64,000 bases of DNA from Streptococcus didelphis DSM 15616 (GCF_000380005.1 NZ_KB904188.1:496001-560000); one strand, 5' to 3'. Shown: positions 28,434 to 38,068, counted from the first letter of the stretch. Numbers and translations: made by a program. Notes: generated from the letters alone by a model not told the origin.

Positions 28434-28455
28434 TGTTATAATGAAAGCGTTTAAA
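28434..28455 (+). promoter_or_regulatory. promoter and cre-like site of the phosphohexomutase gene
   Basis: Extended -10 TGTTATAAT (-10 hexamer 28437-28442) is directly followed by TGAAAGCGTTTAAA (28442-28455), which fits the CcpA consensus TGWAANCGNTNWCA at 13 of 14 positions. A site over the start point would suggest carbon-catabolite repression. Confidence 0.5.
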
Positions 28456-28474
28456 AATATTAAGGAGATATTCA

Positions 28475-30196
28475 ATGACTTATAATAAAAATTATCAGAG
28501 ATGGTTACAAGTTACTAATCTTCCTGATTATCTTCGTGAAGAACTCCAAACTATGGATGAAAAAACGAAGGAAGATGCTTTTTATACGAATTTAGAATTC
28601 GGGACTGCTGGCATGCGAGGTTATATTGGTGCAGGTACCAACCGTATTAATAGTTATGTTGTTCGGCAAGCAACTGAAGGACTGGCTAAATTAATCGATT
28701 CAAAAGGCGATCAAGCCAAAAAAAGAGGGGTTGCTATAGCCTATGACTCTAGGCACTTCTCTCCAGAGTTTGCCTTTGAATCTGCTCAAGTCTTGGCTGA
28801 ACATGGTATTAAATCTTATGTCTTTGAAAGTTTACGTCCAACTCCAGAATTATCTTTTGCAGTAAGACACCTCAATGCCATTGCAGGAATTATGGTAACA
28901 GCTAGCCATAATCCTGCTCCCTTTAATGGTTACAAGGTTTATGGGGAAGATGGAGGACAGATGCCTCCTCAGGATGCTGATGCGTTAACAAACCTTATTC
29001 GTTCAATTGAAGATCCCTTTAGCATTCAATTAGCTGATTTAGAAAAGTCTAAAAAATCTGGGCTTATAGAAGTTATCGGTGAAGAGGTTGACCTTGCTTA
29101 TTTAAAAGAAGTTAAAAAGGTGAATATTAATCAAAAGCTTATCACAGAATTTGGCCGTGATATGAAGATTGTCTATACTCCTCTTCATGGTACTGGTGAG
29201 ATGCTAACCAGACGAGCTTTGGCTCAAGCAGGTTTTGCAGCTGTAGAAGTCGTTGAAGCCCAAGCAATTGCTGATCCTGATTTTTCCACTGTTAAGTCTC
29301 CTAATCCTGAAAGTCAAGACGCCTTTGCCCTAGCTGAAGAATTAGGAAGTCAAGTAGGTGCTGATGTCTTGATTGCTACTGATCCAGATGCTGATCGTTT
29401 GGGAGTTGAAATTAGACAAGCAGACGGTAGCTACTGGAATCTTTCTGGGAACCAAATTGGTGCCCTCATTGCAAAATATATCTTAGAAGCCCATAAACAA
29501 GCAGGAACATTGCCAGATAATGCTGCTTTGGCTAAATCTATTGTTTCAACAGAATTAGTCACTAAAATTGCTGAAAGCTATGGGGCAAAAATGTTCAATG
29601 TCCTAACAGGTTTTAAGTTTATTGCCGAAAAAATTCAGGAATTTGCAGACACAAATAATTACAGCTATATGTTTGGTTTTGAAGAAAGCTTTGGTTACTT
29701 AATCAAGCCTTTTGTACGAGATAAGGATGCTATCCAGGCAGTACTTATTGTAGCTGAAATTGCAGCTTATTATCGTTCACGTGGTCTAACCTTAGCTGAT
29801 GCCATAGAGGAAATTTATAAAGAATATGGCTATTTTGCTGAAAAAACAATTTCTCTGACCTTGTCTGGTGTAGATGGTGCAGCAGAAATTAAGAAAATTA
29901 TGTCTAAATTCCGAGAGAGTCAGCTTCAAAAATTTAACAAAACTGACATTAAGCTTACAGAAGACTTTCTTGAACAAAGATCTACTAGTAAGACAGGAAT
30001 TAAAAAGCTATCAACACCTCCAAGTAATGTTTTGAAATATACTTTAGAAGATAGTTCTTGGTTTGCAGTTAGACCATCTGGTACTGAACCTAAAATAAAA
30101 TTTTATATTGCAACTGTCGGAGATAGCTTAGACCAAGCTAATGAAAAATTAAAACATATTGAAAATGAAATCAATACTTTTGTAAGTCACACTTAA
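28475..30196 (+). CDS. pgm: phospho-sugar mutase (phosphoglucomutase)
   Basis: Alpha-D-phosphohexomutase of 573 residues, most likely glucose-1-phosphate/glucose-6-phosphate interconversion feeding polysaccharide precursor synthesis. The phosphoserine is Ser144 in VTASHNPAPFNGYK; the metal loop DPDADRLG, sugar loop GFEESFGYL and phosphate loop VRPSGTEPKIKFY are present. Length matches the long PgcA group, not GlmM (about 450). SD AAGGAG is good. Confidence 0.93.
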   Translation: MTYNKNYQRWLQVTNLPDYLREELQTMDEKTKEDAFYTNLEFGTAGMRGYIGAGTNRINSYVVRQATEGLAKLIDSKGDQAKKRGVAIAYDSRHFSPEFAFESAQVLAEHGIKSYVFESLRPTPELSFAVRHLNAIAGIMVTASHNPAPFNGYKVYGEDGGQMPPQDADALTNLIRSIEDPFSIQLADLEKSKKSGLIEVIGEEVDLAYLKEVKKVNINQKLITEFGRDMKIVYTPLHGTGEMLTRRALAQAGFAAVEVVEAQAIADPDFSTVKSPNPESQDAFALAEELGSQVGADVLIATDPDADRLGVEIRQADGSYWNLSGNQIGALIAKYILEAHKQAGTLPDNAALAKSIVSTELVTKIAESYGAKMFNVLTGFKFIAEKIQEFADTNNYSYMFGFEESFGYLIKPFVRDKDAIQAVLIVAEIAAYYRSRGLTLADAIEEIYKEYGYFAEKTISLTLSGVDGAAEIKKIMSKFRESQLQKFNKTDIKLTEDFLEQRSTSKTGIKKLSTPPSNVLKYTLEDSSWFAVRPSGTEPKIKFYIATVGDSLDQANEKLKHIENEINTFVSHT

Positions 30197-30200
30197 CATT

Positions 30201-30233
30201 AAAAGCTGATTACGATTTAGTAGTCAGCTTTTT
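30201..30233 (+). terminator. pgm terminator
   Basis: AAAAGCTGATTAC pairs with GTAGTCAGCTTTT (one G-U) around a 6-nt loop, followed by T residues, directly after the stop codon. Confidence 0.85.
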
Positions 30234-30285
30234 ACTTATCGATTTTTCAGTTATCAGTAAACTATTTCTTTAAACAGATGTTAAA

Positions 30286-30334
30286 AAGAAAAAAGATTGA
30301 AGAAAAGAGCTTAGTTAGAACTTTTTCTTCAATC
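30286..30334 (-). terminator. terminator of the nucleoside importer operon
   Basis: Perfect 12-bp stem GATTGAAGAAAA with its complement (30295-30306 and 30323-30334) and a long U-rich tail on the minus strand. It follows the last permease gene. Confidence 0.85.
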
Positions 30335-30358
30335 ACTTTAAACGTTACAAGTCTGCTT

Positions 30359-31315
30359 TTATTTCGATTTAATGTAATTAACCCCATCAGCTTTAGGAGC
30401 AACTGCTTGTCCAAAGAAGGCTGCAAGGATAATAATTGTAAGAAGGTAAGGTGCTATTTGGAGATAAACAGTTGGAATGTTTGCTAATAAAGGTAGCTGG
30501 CTTCCAATAACTGCTAAGCTTTGAGATAATCCAAAGAACAAACTAGAAAGCATGGCTCCCACTGGATTCCACTTACCAAATATCATAGCAGCAAGAGAAA
30601 TAAATCCAGGACCTAGGATGGTTGTTACAGCAAAATTAACGGAGATAGACTGAGCATAGATTGCTCCTCCCATTCCACCTAAAAATCCAGAAATCATAAC
30701 ACCATAATACTTCATTAGGTAAACGTTGATACCTAAGGTATCAGCAGCTTGAGGATGTTCTCCAACAGAGCGTAATCTTAAGCCAAAACGTGTTTTGTAA
30801 AGTACAAACCAAGCTAGGAAAGAAAAGGCAACAGCTACGTAACCAATTAGAGTTGTGTTCTTAAATAAGATAGTTCCGATAACAGGAATATCAGATAGGA
30901 TTGGGAAGTCAAATTTACCAAAAGAGGCTTGAATATTATCCGTTTGACCTTTTCCGTAAATGACTTTTACTAAGAAAACGGCTAAGGAGGGTGCCATCAG
31001 GTTTAACACAGTACCACTAACAATATGGTCTGCTCTAAAATTAATAGTTGCAACTGCATGAATTAAAGAGAAAATAAGCCTAATAACTCCTCCGACCAAG
31101 ACGGCAAGCCATGGCGTTGCAGCTCCAAATAGGTCAACAAATTCCAAATTAAAAACAATACCTGAAAATGCTCCTATAACCATTATTCCTTCTAAACCAA
31201 CGTTAACAACACCAGCTCTTTCGGAGAAAGTTCCACCAATACTTGTAAAAATAAGAGGAGTCGCATAAATCAACATTGAGGACATCAATAATGAAAGGAT
31301 TGTAACAATATTCAT
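30359..31315 (-). CDS. nucleoside ABC transporter permease (NupQ-like)
   Basis: Branched-chain/ribose-type ABC permease, 318 residues with multiple hydrophobic segments. The motif GGTFSERAGVVNVGLEGIMVIGAFSG and later LRSVGEHPQAADTLGINV mark the purine/nucleoside permeases of the BmpA systems. It follows the other permease gene with a 1-bp gap and is the last gene of the operon. Confidence 0.92.
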   Translation of the reverse strand: MNIVTILSLLMSSMLIYATPLIFTSIGGTFSERAGVVNVGLEGIMVIGAFSGIVFNLEFVDLFGAATPWLAVLVGGVIRLIFSLIHAVATINFRADHIVSGTVLNLMAPSLAVFLVKVIYGKGQTDNIQASFGKFDFPILSDIPVIGTILFKNTTLIGYVAVAFSFLAWFVLYKTRFGLRLRSVGEHPQAADTLGINVYLMKYYGVMISGFLGGMGGAIYAQSISVNFAVTTILGPGFISLAAMIFGKWNPVGAMLSSLFFGLSQSLAVIGSQLPLLANIPTVYLQIAPYLLTIIILAAFFGQAVAPKADGVNYIKSK

Positions 31316-31316
31316 C

Positions 31317-32381
31317 TTATTTTCCGCCTTTCACAGTTTTTTTAGAACGGATCATATAACGTTCAATTAAATAATGAGCACCCACAAAGAAGATGATTGA
31401 TGCGGTAACTACTTTAACCAATTCTGGTGGAATCCCAGCAATATTCATTCCTGGAGCACCAATATTTAAGACTCCAAATAAGAAGGCTGAGAAGAAAATA
31501 CCTATTGGGGAATTAGCAGCTAAAAGACTAACTGCCATACCATCAAAACCGATAGCCAAAGAACTAGACTGGACAAAGACATTTTCAAATGTTCCAAGAC
31601 CTTCTACTACTCCTCCTAAACCTGCTAAGGCACCAGATATAATCATTGAAAGAATAATAGTTCTCTTAGCTGACATACCTGCATATTCACTTGCATGAGG
31701 ATTTAAACCTACTGAACGAATCTCAAAACCTAGAGTTGTTTTATTAAGTAGGAACCAAATCACCACAATAGCAATAATAGCAAAGAAGATTCCTATATTA
31801 ATACGTGAATTATTGGTTAAGGCTGAGAGCCAATGCGTCTGGTAGCTCGCATTATCACTAACTTGAATAGAGGAGTCGATACTTTGTTTAAGGTTCTTAG
31901 CAAAGCCTTTTTGGATAATAGTATTTCCTATATATAGAATAATATAGTTCATCATAATGGTGACAATGACTTCACTGGTACCAAGATAAGCTCTTAGAAT
32001 ACCAGGGATGGCACCTACAATTCCACCAGCCAACATACCAATTAAGATGGTTAATAAAATAAGTAAGGGTCTAGACATATCTGGATGGGTTAAAGCAAAC
32101 CAAGTTGAAGAAATCCATCCTGCTAAAGCTTGTCCTGATAGACCTATATTAAAGAATCCGGCACGACTAGCAACAGTAAAACCTAAGGCAATAAGGATAA
32201 GTGGACCCATTGCACGGAAGATTTCTCCGATATTTTTAAGACCACCAAAGGCAGTTTGAAAAAGTCCCTCATAACCCCAGATAGGATCATAGCCAAAGAT
32301 AAACATTATAAGAGCACCCAGAACAAATCCCAACAAGACAGAGATAACTGGAACTGCAATTTTTTGAGTCCGTTTAGACAT
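31317..32381 (-). CDS. nucleoside ABC transporter permease (NupP-like)
   Basis: About 354 residues with many transmembrane segments. LILIALGFTVASRAGFFNIGLSGQ and IRSVGLNPHASEYAGMSAKR are typical of the larger permease of BmpA-linked nucleoside importers. ATG 32381 has AGGAGGAAGAAG upstream and overlaps the ATPase gene by 8 bp; a longer start has no SD. Works as a heterodimer with the next permease. Confidence 0.92.
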   Translation of the reverse strand: MSKRTQKIAVPVISVLLGFVLGALIMFIFGYDPIWGYEGLFQTAFGGLKNIGEIFRAMGPLILIALGFTVASRAGFFNIGLSGQALAGWISSTWFALTHPDMSRPLLILLTILIGMLAGGIVGAIPGILRAYLGTSEVIVTIMMNYIILYIGNTIIQKGFAKNLKQSIDSSIQVSDNASYQTHWLSALTNNSRINIGIFFAIIAIVVIWFLLNKTTLGFEIRSVGLNPHASEYAGMSAKRTIILSMIISGALAGLGGVVEGLGTFENVFVQSSSLAIGFDGMAVSLLAANSPIGIFFSAFLFGVLNIGAPGMNIAGIPPELVKVVTASIIFFVGAHYLIERYMIRSKKTVKGGK

Positions 32382-33906
32382 CTTCTTCCTCCTTATCAAT
32401 TGAACCACCAGCCATAAGGATACCTAATTCTTGTTTGTTAGTATCTTCTGGTTTTACAATACCTTGTATTTTTCCATCATGGATAACAGCGATTCTATCT
32501 GATAAATTTAAAATTTCATCAAGTTCAAAACTTACTACCAGAACGGCTTTGTTTTTATCTCGTTCTTCAATCAAACGTCTGTGAATATACTCAATTGCAC
32601 CAACATCTAAACCACGTGTTGGTTGGCTAACAATAAGCAAATCTGGGTTACGGTCAATCTCACGTGCAATAATAGCCTTTTGTTGATTCCCCCCTGAAAA
32701 GCCCTTAACTGGGACTAATTCACTAGCACCACGGACATCAAATTCTGCCATCAATTTTCGAGCATAGTCATTGATTTTACTGTAGTTTAATATACCATTT
32801 TTACTAAGTGGTTCTTTATAATAGGTTTGCAGGGCAATATTTTCAGCCAAAGAAAAATCTAAAATTAAACCATCTCTATGGCGATCTTCTGGTACATGTC
32901 CGACTGATAATTCTGTAATTTTACGAGATGAAAAATGGGTAATATCTTGTCCTTTTATTTTTATTTGACCTGATTTAATTTTTCTGAGTCCTGTAATAGC
33001 CTGGATTAACTCACTTTGACCATTCCCATCAATCCCAGCAATACCGACAATTTCACCTACTCTAACATCTAAGGACAACCCTTTAACTGCAGGAACACCA
33101 CGGTTTTCATCAACGTGTAAATCGTGAATAGATAAAACAACTTCTTTTGGAAGAGCAGCTTGTTTATTAGTAGTAAACGAAACAGAACGTCCCACCATCA
33201 TTTTTGCTAGTTCCTTAGAACTTACACCGGCAACATTAACTGTCTCAATACTTTTTCCACGTCTGATAACCGTAACACGGTCTGCTACTGCTCTGATTTC
33301 ATCTAATTTATGAGTAATTAAAACAATAGATTTTCCTTCTTTAACTAGGTTTTTCATAATAATCATAAGTTCTTTTATTTCAGAAGGGGTTAAAACTGCT
33401 GTAGGTTCATCAAAAATGAGGATATCTGCTCCGCGATAAAGAGTTTTTAAAATTTCAACCCTTTGCTGAGCTCCAACTGAAATATCTGCTACTTTAGCAG
33501 TAGGATCAACTGAAAGACCATATCGAGTTGATAGTTCCTTTATTTCCCGACTAGCTTCTTTTAAATCTAGTTTTCCTTTTTTGACAGTTTCATTTCCTAA
33601 GATAATATTTTCAGCAACAGTAAAGGCTTCTACTAACATAAAATGTTGGTGGACCATGCCAATGCCAAGCTTTGAAGACTTAGAAGGCGAGTCAATAAGA
33701 ACAGATTGGCCATTAATGAAAATGTCTCCTTCGGTTGGTTCTAATAAACCAGCTAGCATATTCATTAATGTTGATTTACCTGCGCCATTTTCACCTAGGA
33801 GAGCATGAATCTCTCCTTTTCTGACTGACAAATTAATATGATCATTTGCGACAAAATCACCAAATTTTTTTGTAATCTCTTTCATTTCAATGACATGTTG
33901 AGTCAT
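32374..33906 (-). CDS. nucleoside ABC transporter ATP-binding protein (NupO-like)
   Basis: Tandem ABC ATPase of the sugar/nucleoside type, 510 residues. The first domain has GENGAGKST and FDEPTAVLTPSE; the second has GIDGNGQSE in the Walker A position and FSGGNQQK as signature, the usual pattern in this group. Start ATG 33906 with AGGAAG is preferred. An intrinsic terminator lies between the lipoprotein gene and this gene, which should lower its expression relative to the binding protein. Confidence 0.93.
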   Translation of the reverse strand: MTQHVIEMKEITKKFGDFVANDHINLSVRKGEIHALLGENGAGKSTLMNMLAGLLEPTEGDIFINGQSVLIDSPSKSSKLGIGMVHQHFMLVEAFTVAENIILGNETVKKGKLDLKEASREIKELSTRYGLSVDPTAKVADISVGAQQRVEILKTLYRGADILIFDEPTAVLTPSEIKELMIIMKNLVKEGKSIVLITHKLDEIRAVADRVTVIRRGKSIETVNVAGVSSKELAKMMVGRSVSFTTNKQAALPKEVVLSIHDLHVDENRGVPAVKGLSLDVRVGEIVGIAGIDGNGQSELIQAITGLRKIKSGQIKIKGQDITHFSSRKITELSVGHVPEDRHRDGLILDFSLAENIALQTYYKEPLSKNGILNYSKINDYARKLMAEFDVRGASELVPVKGFSGGNQQKAIIAREIDRNPDLLIVSQPTRGLDVGAIEYIHRRLIEERDKNKAVLVVSFELDEILNLSDRIAVIHDGKIQGIVKPEDTNKQELGILMAGGSIDKEEEDV

Positions 33907-33996
33907 AAAATTTTTCTTCCTTTCAATTATCACTTTTACTTTAGTAAAGCTTGTCGTAGGATACAAACTTTACTGAGATAAAAGTTATCTTAGGTT

Positions 33997-34022
33997 AAAA
34001 AAGCGACCGACTAAGGTCGCTC
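33997..34022 (-). terminator. intra-operon terminator between lipoprotein and ATPase genes
   Basis: GCGACC / GGTCGC stem (34003-34008, 34015-34020) with a 6-nt loop and six U on the minus strand. It sits between the BmpA lipoprotein stop and the ATPase start; partial read-through would set binding-protein excess. Confidence 0.8.
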
Positions 34023-34035
34023 TCTGTCACACCTA

Positions 34036-35091
34036 TTATTTTTCTGGAACTTTGATATCACCAGAAATAATTTTTTCTTTTGCTTCTTTTATTGATGAAA
34101 TAGCAGAATCTGAAAGTTGTGTTGTTACAATATCAACACCACCATCTTTTAAGCCATAGACAGTTAATTTTCCACCTGGGAACTTACCGTCTGCAATATG
34201 CTTATTAGTTAACTGGACTGATTTACCAACTTTTTTGATTGATGAAGCAAGTACAAAGTTAGCCGCTTTATTATCTTTAGATGTGTATTTACCTTCATCT
34301 TTTTGGTCACGGTCTACCCCAATAACCCAAACTTTATCAGCTTCATTTCTTTTTTCATTAACAGCTTTAGCTTCGTTAAAGACACCTGCACCTGTTCCAC
34401 CAGCAGCTTGATAAATAATATCAGCACCACCAGCATATTGAGCAGCAGCTATTGTTTTACCTTTAGCAGCATCACCAAATGAACCAGCATAGTCAACTTT
34501 AACTTGAATACTGCTATCTACTGATTTAACACCAGCTTCAAAGCCTTTTTCAAAACGTGTGATAACAGTGCCTTCCATACCACCAACAAATCCTACAATT
34601 TTAGTTTTTGTTGTTTTAGCAGCTGCAATACCTGCTAAATAAGCAGCTTCATTGTCTGCAAAGGTTACACTTGCAACATTTTCTTTGCCTTTAATAACTT
34701 CATCGACAATAACATATTTAACATCTGAGTTATCACCAGCAGCTTTGTTAATAGCATCTTTGAGGGCAAAACCAATGCCATAAATAACTTTGTAGCCACT
34801 TGAAACAGCTGTGTCAAGATTTGTTGCATATTCAGATTCACTAGTAGATTGGAAGTAATCGAATCCTGAACCTTTTTTGAGACCCATTTCTTTACCCCAA
34901 GCTTGTAAGCCTTCCCAAGCTGATTGGTTAAATGATTTATCATCAACACCACCAGTATCTGTTACAATAGCAGCCTTCAAATCTGTTTTAGCATCTTTGC
35001 TACCAGCTTTTGAAGCACCACGGTTTCCACATGCAGCTAAGCTTAATAAAGCAACTGAAGTTAAACCAAGACCGATAATTTTCTTGTTCAT
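34036..35091 (-). CDS. bmpA: BMP family nucleoside-binding lipoprotein
   Basis: Substrate-binding lipoprotein of the nucleoside importer, 351 residues. The lipobox is LAAC at the end of the signal peptide (LTSVALLSLAAC). Family motifs are VTDTGGVDDKSFNQSAWEGL, VDEVIKGKENVASVTFADNE and WVIGVDRDQKDEG. B. subtilis NupN and the treponemal TmpC/PnrA proteins are relatives that bind purine nucleosides. Cytidine deaminase is encoded just upstream, which supports nucleoside salvage. Confidence 0.94.
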   Translation of the reverse strand: MNKKIIGLGLTSVALLSLAACGNRGASKAGSKDAKTDLKAAIVTDTGGVDDKSFNQSAWEGLQAWGKEMGLKKGSGFDYFQSTSESEYATNLDTAVSSGYKVIYGIGFALKDAINKAAGDNSDVKYVIVDEVIKGKENVASVTFADNEAAYLAGIAAAKTTKTKIVGFVGGMEGTVITRFEKGFEAGVKSVDSSIQVKVDYAGSFGDAAKGKTIAAAQYAGGADIIYQAAGGTGAGVFNEAKAVNEKRNEADKVWVIGVDRDQKDEGKYTSKDNKAANFVLASSIKKVGKSVQLTNKHIADGKFPGGKLTVYGLKDGGVDIVTTQLSDSAISSIKEAKEKIISGDIKVPEK

Positions 35092-35179
35092 GAAAATGAA
35101 CCCTCCTAAAAAGTTTCTAGCAATGACTTGCTGAAAATAATATTAAGCCTTATGGCTGAATAACACATTTGAGACAGAT

Positions 35180-35569
35180 TTATAGTAAATCTGTAAAAGA
35201 ATAAGGCAATAATTCACCTACTGTAGTTGTCCGACTACTACCATCTTTAGCAATTAGATGTACCTTTGCACTAACTGGAAAAAACTCAGACATAACTTGT
35301 CTACAAGCTCCACAAGGAGAGACGGGTTCCTTAGTTTGACCATATATAGCAATTTCTGATAAGTCTTGAAATCCTTCAGAAACAGCTTTAAATATCGCAG
35401 TTCTCTCACCACAATTTGACAGACCAAAACTAGCATTTTCAACATTACAGCCCGTAAAAATCTGCCCCTCTTTAGTTTTTAAGGCAGCTCCAATAGGAAA
35501 ATGGGAATAAGGAACATAAGCATGCTTGCTAGCTTCTTTAGCTAAAGTTATTAAATCAACATCTATCAT
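35180..35569 (-). CDS. cdd: cytidine deaminase
   Basis: Zinc enzyme converting cytidine and deoxycytidine to uridine forms. The 129-residue protein has CNVENASFGLSNCGERTA with the zinc Cys and catalytic Glu, and PCGACRQVMSEF with the other two zinc ligands. The start overlaps the end of a broken gene by 14 bp, a relic of translational coupling. Heads the nucleoside importer genes. Confidence 0.96.
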   Translation of the reverse strand: MIDVDLITLAKEASKHAYVPYSHFPIGAALKTKEGQIFTGCNVENASFGLSNCGERTAIFKAVSEGFQDLSEIAIYGQTKEPVSPCGACRQVMSEFFPVSAKVHLIAKDGSSRTTTVGELLPYSFTDLL

Positions 35570-35864
35570 TTTTCATTTCCTCATACAAAATTTTAGCTTT
35601 ATGTAGATAAGTAGAACTTTTTCGTTTAATGTGACCAGGTGCTAGGAAATAGTAAAGACTTTTATCTCTGTTTTCTTCAAAGAGAGAGGTCTGCAAAAAT
35701 ATTCTTTCTCTGAGATGCAGTTCAATAAGCTTAGGAAGCCTCTTTGTTCTTCCTTTATTCTATCATTTTTTTCAAGTTCTGTATCTAGATTTTTTAATTT
35801 ATTATTAGCGATTAGAGACCTTGGATAGCTTAATAGGTCACTGGTAAAGGAGTCTTTTACTCTT
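35556..35864 (-). pseudogene. broken gene of unknown family between RsmC-like and cdd genes
   Basis: The gap between the two genes reads as protein in two frames. The upstream frame gives KDSFTSDLLSYPRSLIANNK and continues to about 35745. After a one-base shift the other frame gives RTKRLPKLIELHLRERIFLQ, FLAPGHIKRKSSTYLHKAKI and ends in a TGA inside cdd (35556). There is no usable start codon, so about 100 codons of a former operon member seem to be decaying. I do not recognise the family. The alternative is that only the second half was ever a gene. Confidence 0.5.
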
Positions 35865-36447
35865 TAATACTTCTTAAAATACAATAACCCTTTTCTTTAG
35901 CAATTACAGTAACATTTCCAAAAACTAAGGCCATCTTTTTCTTAGCACTTGGAGCTCCTTGTTTTTTTTGAATAACGATAGTTAAATCACCATCTTTATT
36001 TAAAAAATCAATACTTTTTTCAATAATTTCATGAACAACTTTTTTGCCAGCTCGGATGGGGGGATTACTAATAATGTGATCAAAATTCCCACTAACTTGT
36101 TCATAAACATTAGATTGAAAAATTGTCAGGTCTACTTTATTTTTTTCAGCATTTTTACGAGCTAGATCAAGAGCTCGATTATTAATATCGACTAGGGTGG
36201 CTTTGACACCTTGGCCCTTTGCTAAACTTATCCCGAGAGGACCATAGCCACAGCCAAGATCTAATAAAGTTTCATCTTTTTTAAAATGCAAGTTTCTGAG
36301 TAAAACTTGACTACCAAAATCTATATTTTTTTTTGAAAAAACTCCTGAATCTGTGTAAAAAGTAAAGTTGGTATTCAGTAAAGTTACTTTTAATTCATGA
36401 ATATCGTGAACACTGTCCGGATTTTCATCATAATACATTTTCGTCAT
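35857..36447 (-). CDS. class I SAM-dependent methyltransferase (RsmC-like)
   Basis: 196-residue methyltransferase with the SAM motif LLDLGCGYGPLGISLAKG, VDINNRALDLARKNAEKN and the catalytic FDHIISNPPIRAG (NPPI motif as in RsmC/RlmG guanine-N2 methyltransferases). It is shorter than RsmC because it lacks the inactive N-terminal half, and resembles the YbxB type of Firmicutes. The substrate is probably rRNA. First gene of the cdd-nucleoside importer cluster. Confidence 0.88.
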   Translation of the reverse strand: MTKMYYDENPDSVHDIHELKVTLLNTNFTFYTDSGVFSKKNIDFGSQVLLRNLHFKKDETLLDLGCGYGPLGISLAKGQGVKATLVDINNRALDLARKNAEKNKVDLTIFQSNVYEQVSGNFDHIISNPPIRAGKKVVHEIIEKSIDFLNKDGDLTIVIQKKQGAPSAKKKMALVFGNVTVIAKEKGYCILRSIKE

Positions 36448-36546
36448 TGCTTTTCCTATCTATTTTCGATGCTTTTTCATTCTATCATACTTTGAAATGG
36501 TTTACAAGACGCTTGATTTATAAACGTTTATAGGATAAGGTTCGTT

Positions 36547-36559
36547 ATAAGCGAACAAT
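36547..36559. promoter_or_regulatory. PurBox-like site between the divergent RsmC-like and coaA genes
   Basis: ATAAGCGAACAAT matches the PurR box consensus AWWWCCGAACWWT at 12 of 13 positions, and a GTTCG lies in inverted orientation just before it (GTTCG TTATAAG CGAAC). It could control the minus-strand operon with nucleoside import. A single short match has low specificity. The rest of the 260-bp gap is AT-rich with the coaA promoter near 36675. Confidence 0.3.
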
Positions 36560-36710
36560 AAAGTTTAGAAATTTTGGAAAACTATCAGATAGTTTGATAT
36601 ATGATAGCACTTACATATTAAGTTCCATTTTTTCTATTTTTATAAAAAAATTTTTCTATTTTTTTTATGAAATGCTATAATAAAAACATTGTGAGCCCGG
36701 AGGAGATAAT

Positions 36711-37631
36711 ATGTCTAACGAATTAATTAACTTTTTAAAAATGTCACGAGAGTCTTGGAAATTATTACACCAAAAGACAAGACCCCTTTTAACAAAAGAA
36801 GAATTAGAAACTATTACAAGTCTAAACGATAATATCGATATCGTTGATGTCACAGAAGTCTATCTGCCCCTACTTAATCTTATTCAAATCTATAAAATTA
36901 ATCAGGAAAATTTATCTTTTTCTAAAAGTCTCTTCCTTAAAAAAAATGCTCACAAAAGGCCCTTTATCATCGGGATAGCTGGGTCAGTTGCTGTAGGTAA
37001 ATCAACGACCAGTAGGCTTTTACAATTACTTCTTTCTAGAACCTTTAAATCCAGCAAGGTCGAAATGGTTACTACAGATGGTTTTTTATATCCGAATGCT
37101 TATTTAACTGAGAAAAACATTCTTCAAAAAAAGGGATTCCCTGAGTCTTACAATATGGAGCTCTTGATAGATTTCTTAGACGCTATGAAAAATGGAATCA
37201 GCACATCCATACCTGTTTATTCCCATAAAATTTATGATATTGTCCCCAATCGTATGCAAAAGATTGAAAGCCCAGATTTCCTAATTGTTGAGGGGATTAA
37301 TGTTTTTCAGAACCAACAAAATAACAGATTGTATATGAGTGATTATTATGATTTTTCAATCTATATTGATGCTGATAGAAAACATATTGAGTCCTGGTAT
37401 ATAGAACGTTTCCAAAGTCTTTTGGATTTAACTAAAAATGACCAAACAAACTATTATGCAAAATATGCCGAAATGCCAAGGCAAGATGCTATTACTTTTG
37501 CAAGAGAAGTTTGGAAGACAATTAATTTAGAAAACCTTGAACGCTTTATCGAACCTACCAGAAACCGTGCTGAAGTTATTCTTCATAAATCACAAAACCA
37601 TAAAATCGATGAAATTTTTGTTAAAAAATGA
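36711..37631 (+). CDS. coaA: type I pantothenate kinase
   Basis: First step of coenzyme A synthesis, feedback-regulated by CoA in the type I family. The 306-residue protein has P-loop GSVAVGKS at 91-98, [12 protein letters not shown], and the conserved [20 protein letters not shown] is strong and a TATAAT lies about 35 bp upstream. Together with coaB and coaC this gives three CoA genes within 10 kb. Confidence 0.96.
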   Translation: MSNELINFLKMSRESWKLLHQKTRPLLTKEELETITSLNDNIDIVDVTEVYLPLLNLIQIYKINQENLSFSKSLFLKKNAHKRPFIIGIAGSVAVGKSTTSRLLQLLLSRTFKSSKVEMVTTDGFLYPNAYLTEKNILQKKGFPESYNMELLIDFLDAMKNGISTSIPVYSHKIYDIVPNRMQKIESPDFLIVEGINVFQNQQNNRLYMSDYYDFSIYIDADRKHIESWYIERFQSLLDLTKNDQTNYYAKYAEMPRQDAITFAREVWKTINLENLERFIEPTRNRAEVILHKSQNHKIDEIFVKK

Positions 37632-37699
37632 TAAAGACTTGCCAAACCCTTATTATTTCTATATAATAGTGTAGTTAGATTAATACGGAGGTGAAAACA

Positions 37700-37933
37700 T
37701 TGGCAAATATTAAATCAGCTATCAAGCGTGCTGAACTTAACGTTAAAGCAAACGAAAAAAATTCAGCACAAAAATCAGCTATGCGTACTGCTATCAAAAA
37801 CTTTGAAGCAAACCCTACTGAAGAGCTTTACCGTCTTGCTTCTTCAAGCATTGACAGAGCTGCATCAAAAGGTTTGATTCACACTAATAAAGCAAGTCGC
37901 GATAAAGCACGTCTTGCTGCAAAACTTGGCTAA
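37700..37933 (+). CDS. rpsT: 30S ribosomal protein S20
   Basis: Small basic ribosomal protein, 77 residues, starting [13 protein letters not shown] after the initiator. The start is TTG at 37700, 8 nt after GGAGG. The upstream GTG at 37691 overlaps the SD and is unlikely. The TTG start and flanking SD may serve autoregulation, as S20 in other bacteria controls its own translation from a weak start codon. Own promoter (TATAAT near 37662) and terminator. Confidence 0.97.
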   Translation: MANIKSAIKRAELNVKANEKNSAQKSAMRTAIKNFEANPTEELYRLASSSIDRAASKGLIHTNKASRDKARLAAKLG

Positions 37934-37946
37934 TAAATATCCAATG

Positions 37947-37970
37947 AAAACTCCTGCTGGAGTTTTTTCT
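37947..37970 (+). terminator. rpsT terminator
   Basis: AAAACTCC / GGAGTTTT stem with a 4-nt loop and a six-T tract. Confidence 0.9.
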
Positions 37971-38024
37971 TTTACCGCCAGACTCTTTATTAAGCTATGT
38001 TGATTTAAGGAAATAATCACAAAT

Positions 38025-38068
38025 AAAAAAGGATTTTATTCTATAATGATAGCGTAAAATCCTTTTTT
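38025..38068. terminator. ciaRH terminator
   Basis: Perfect 14-bp stem AAAAAAGGATTTTA with its complement around a 16-nt loop; U runs in both directions. It follows ciaH. Confidence 0.8.
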
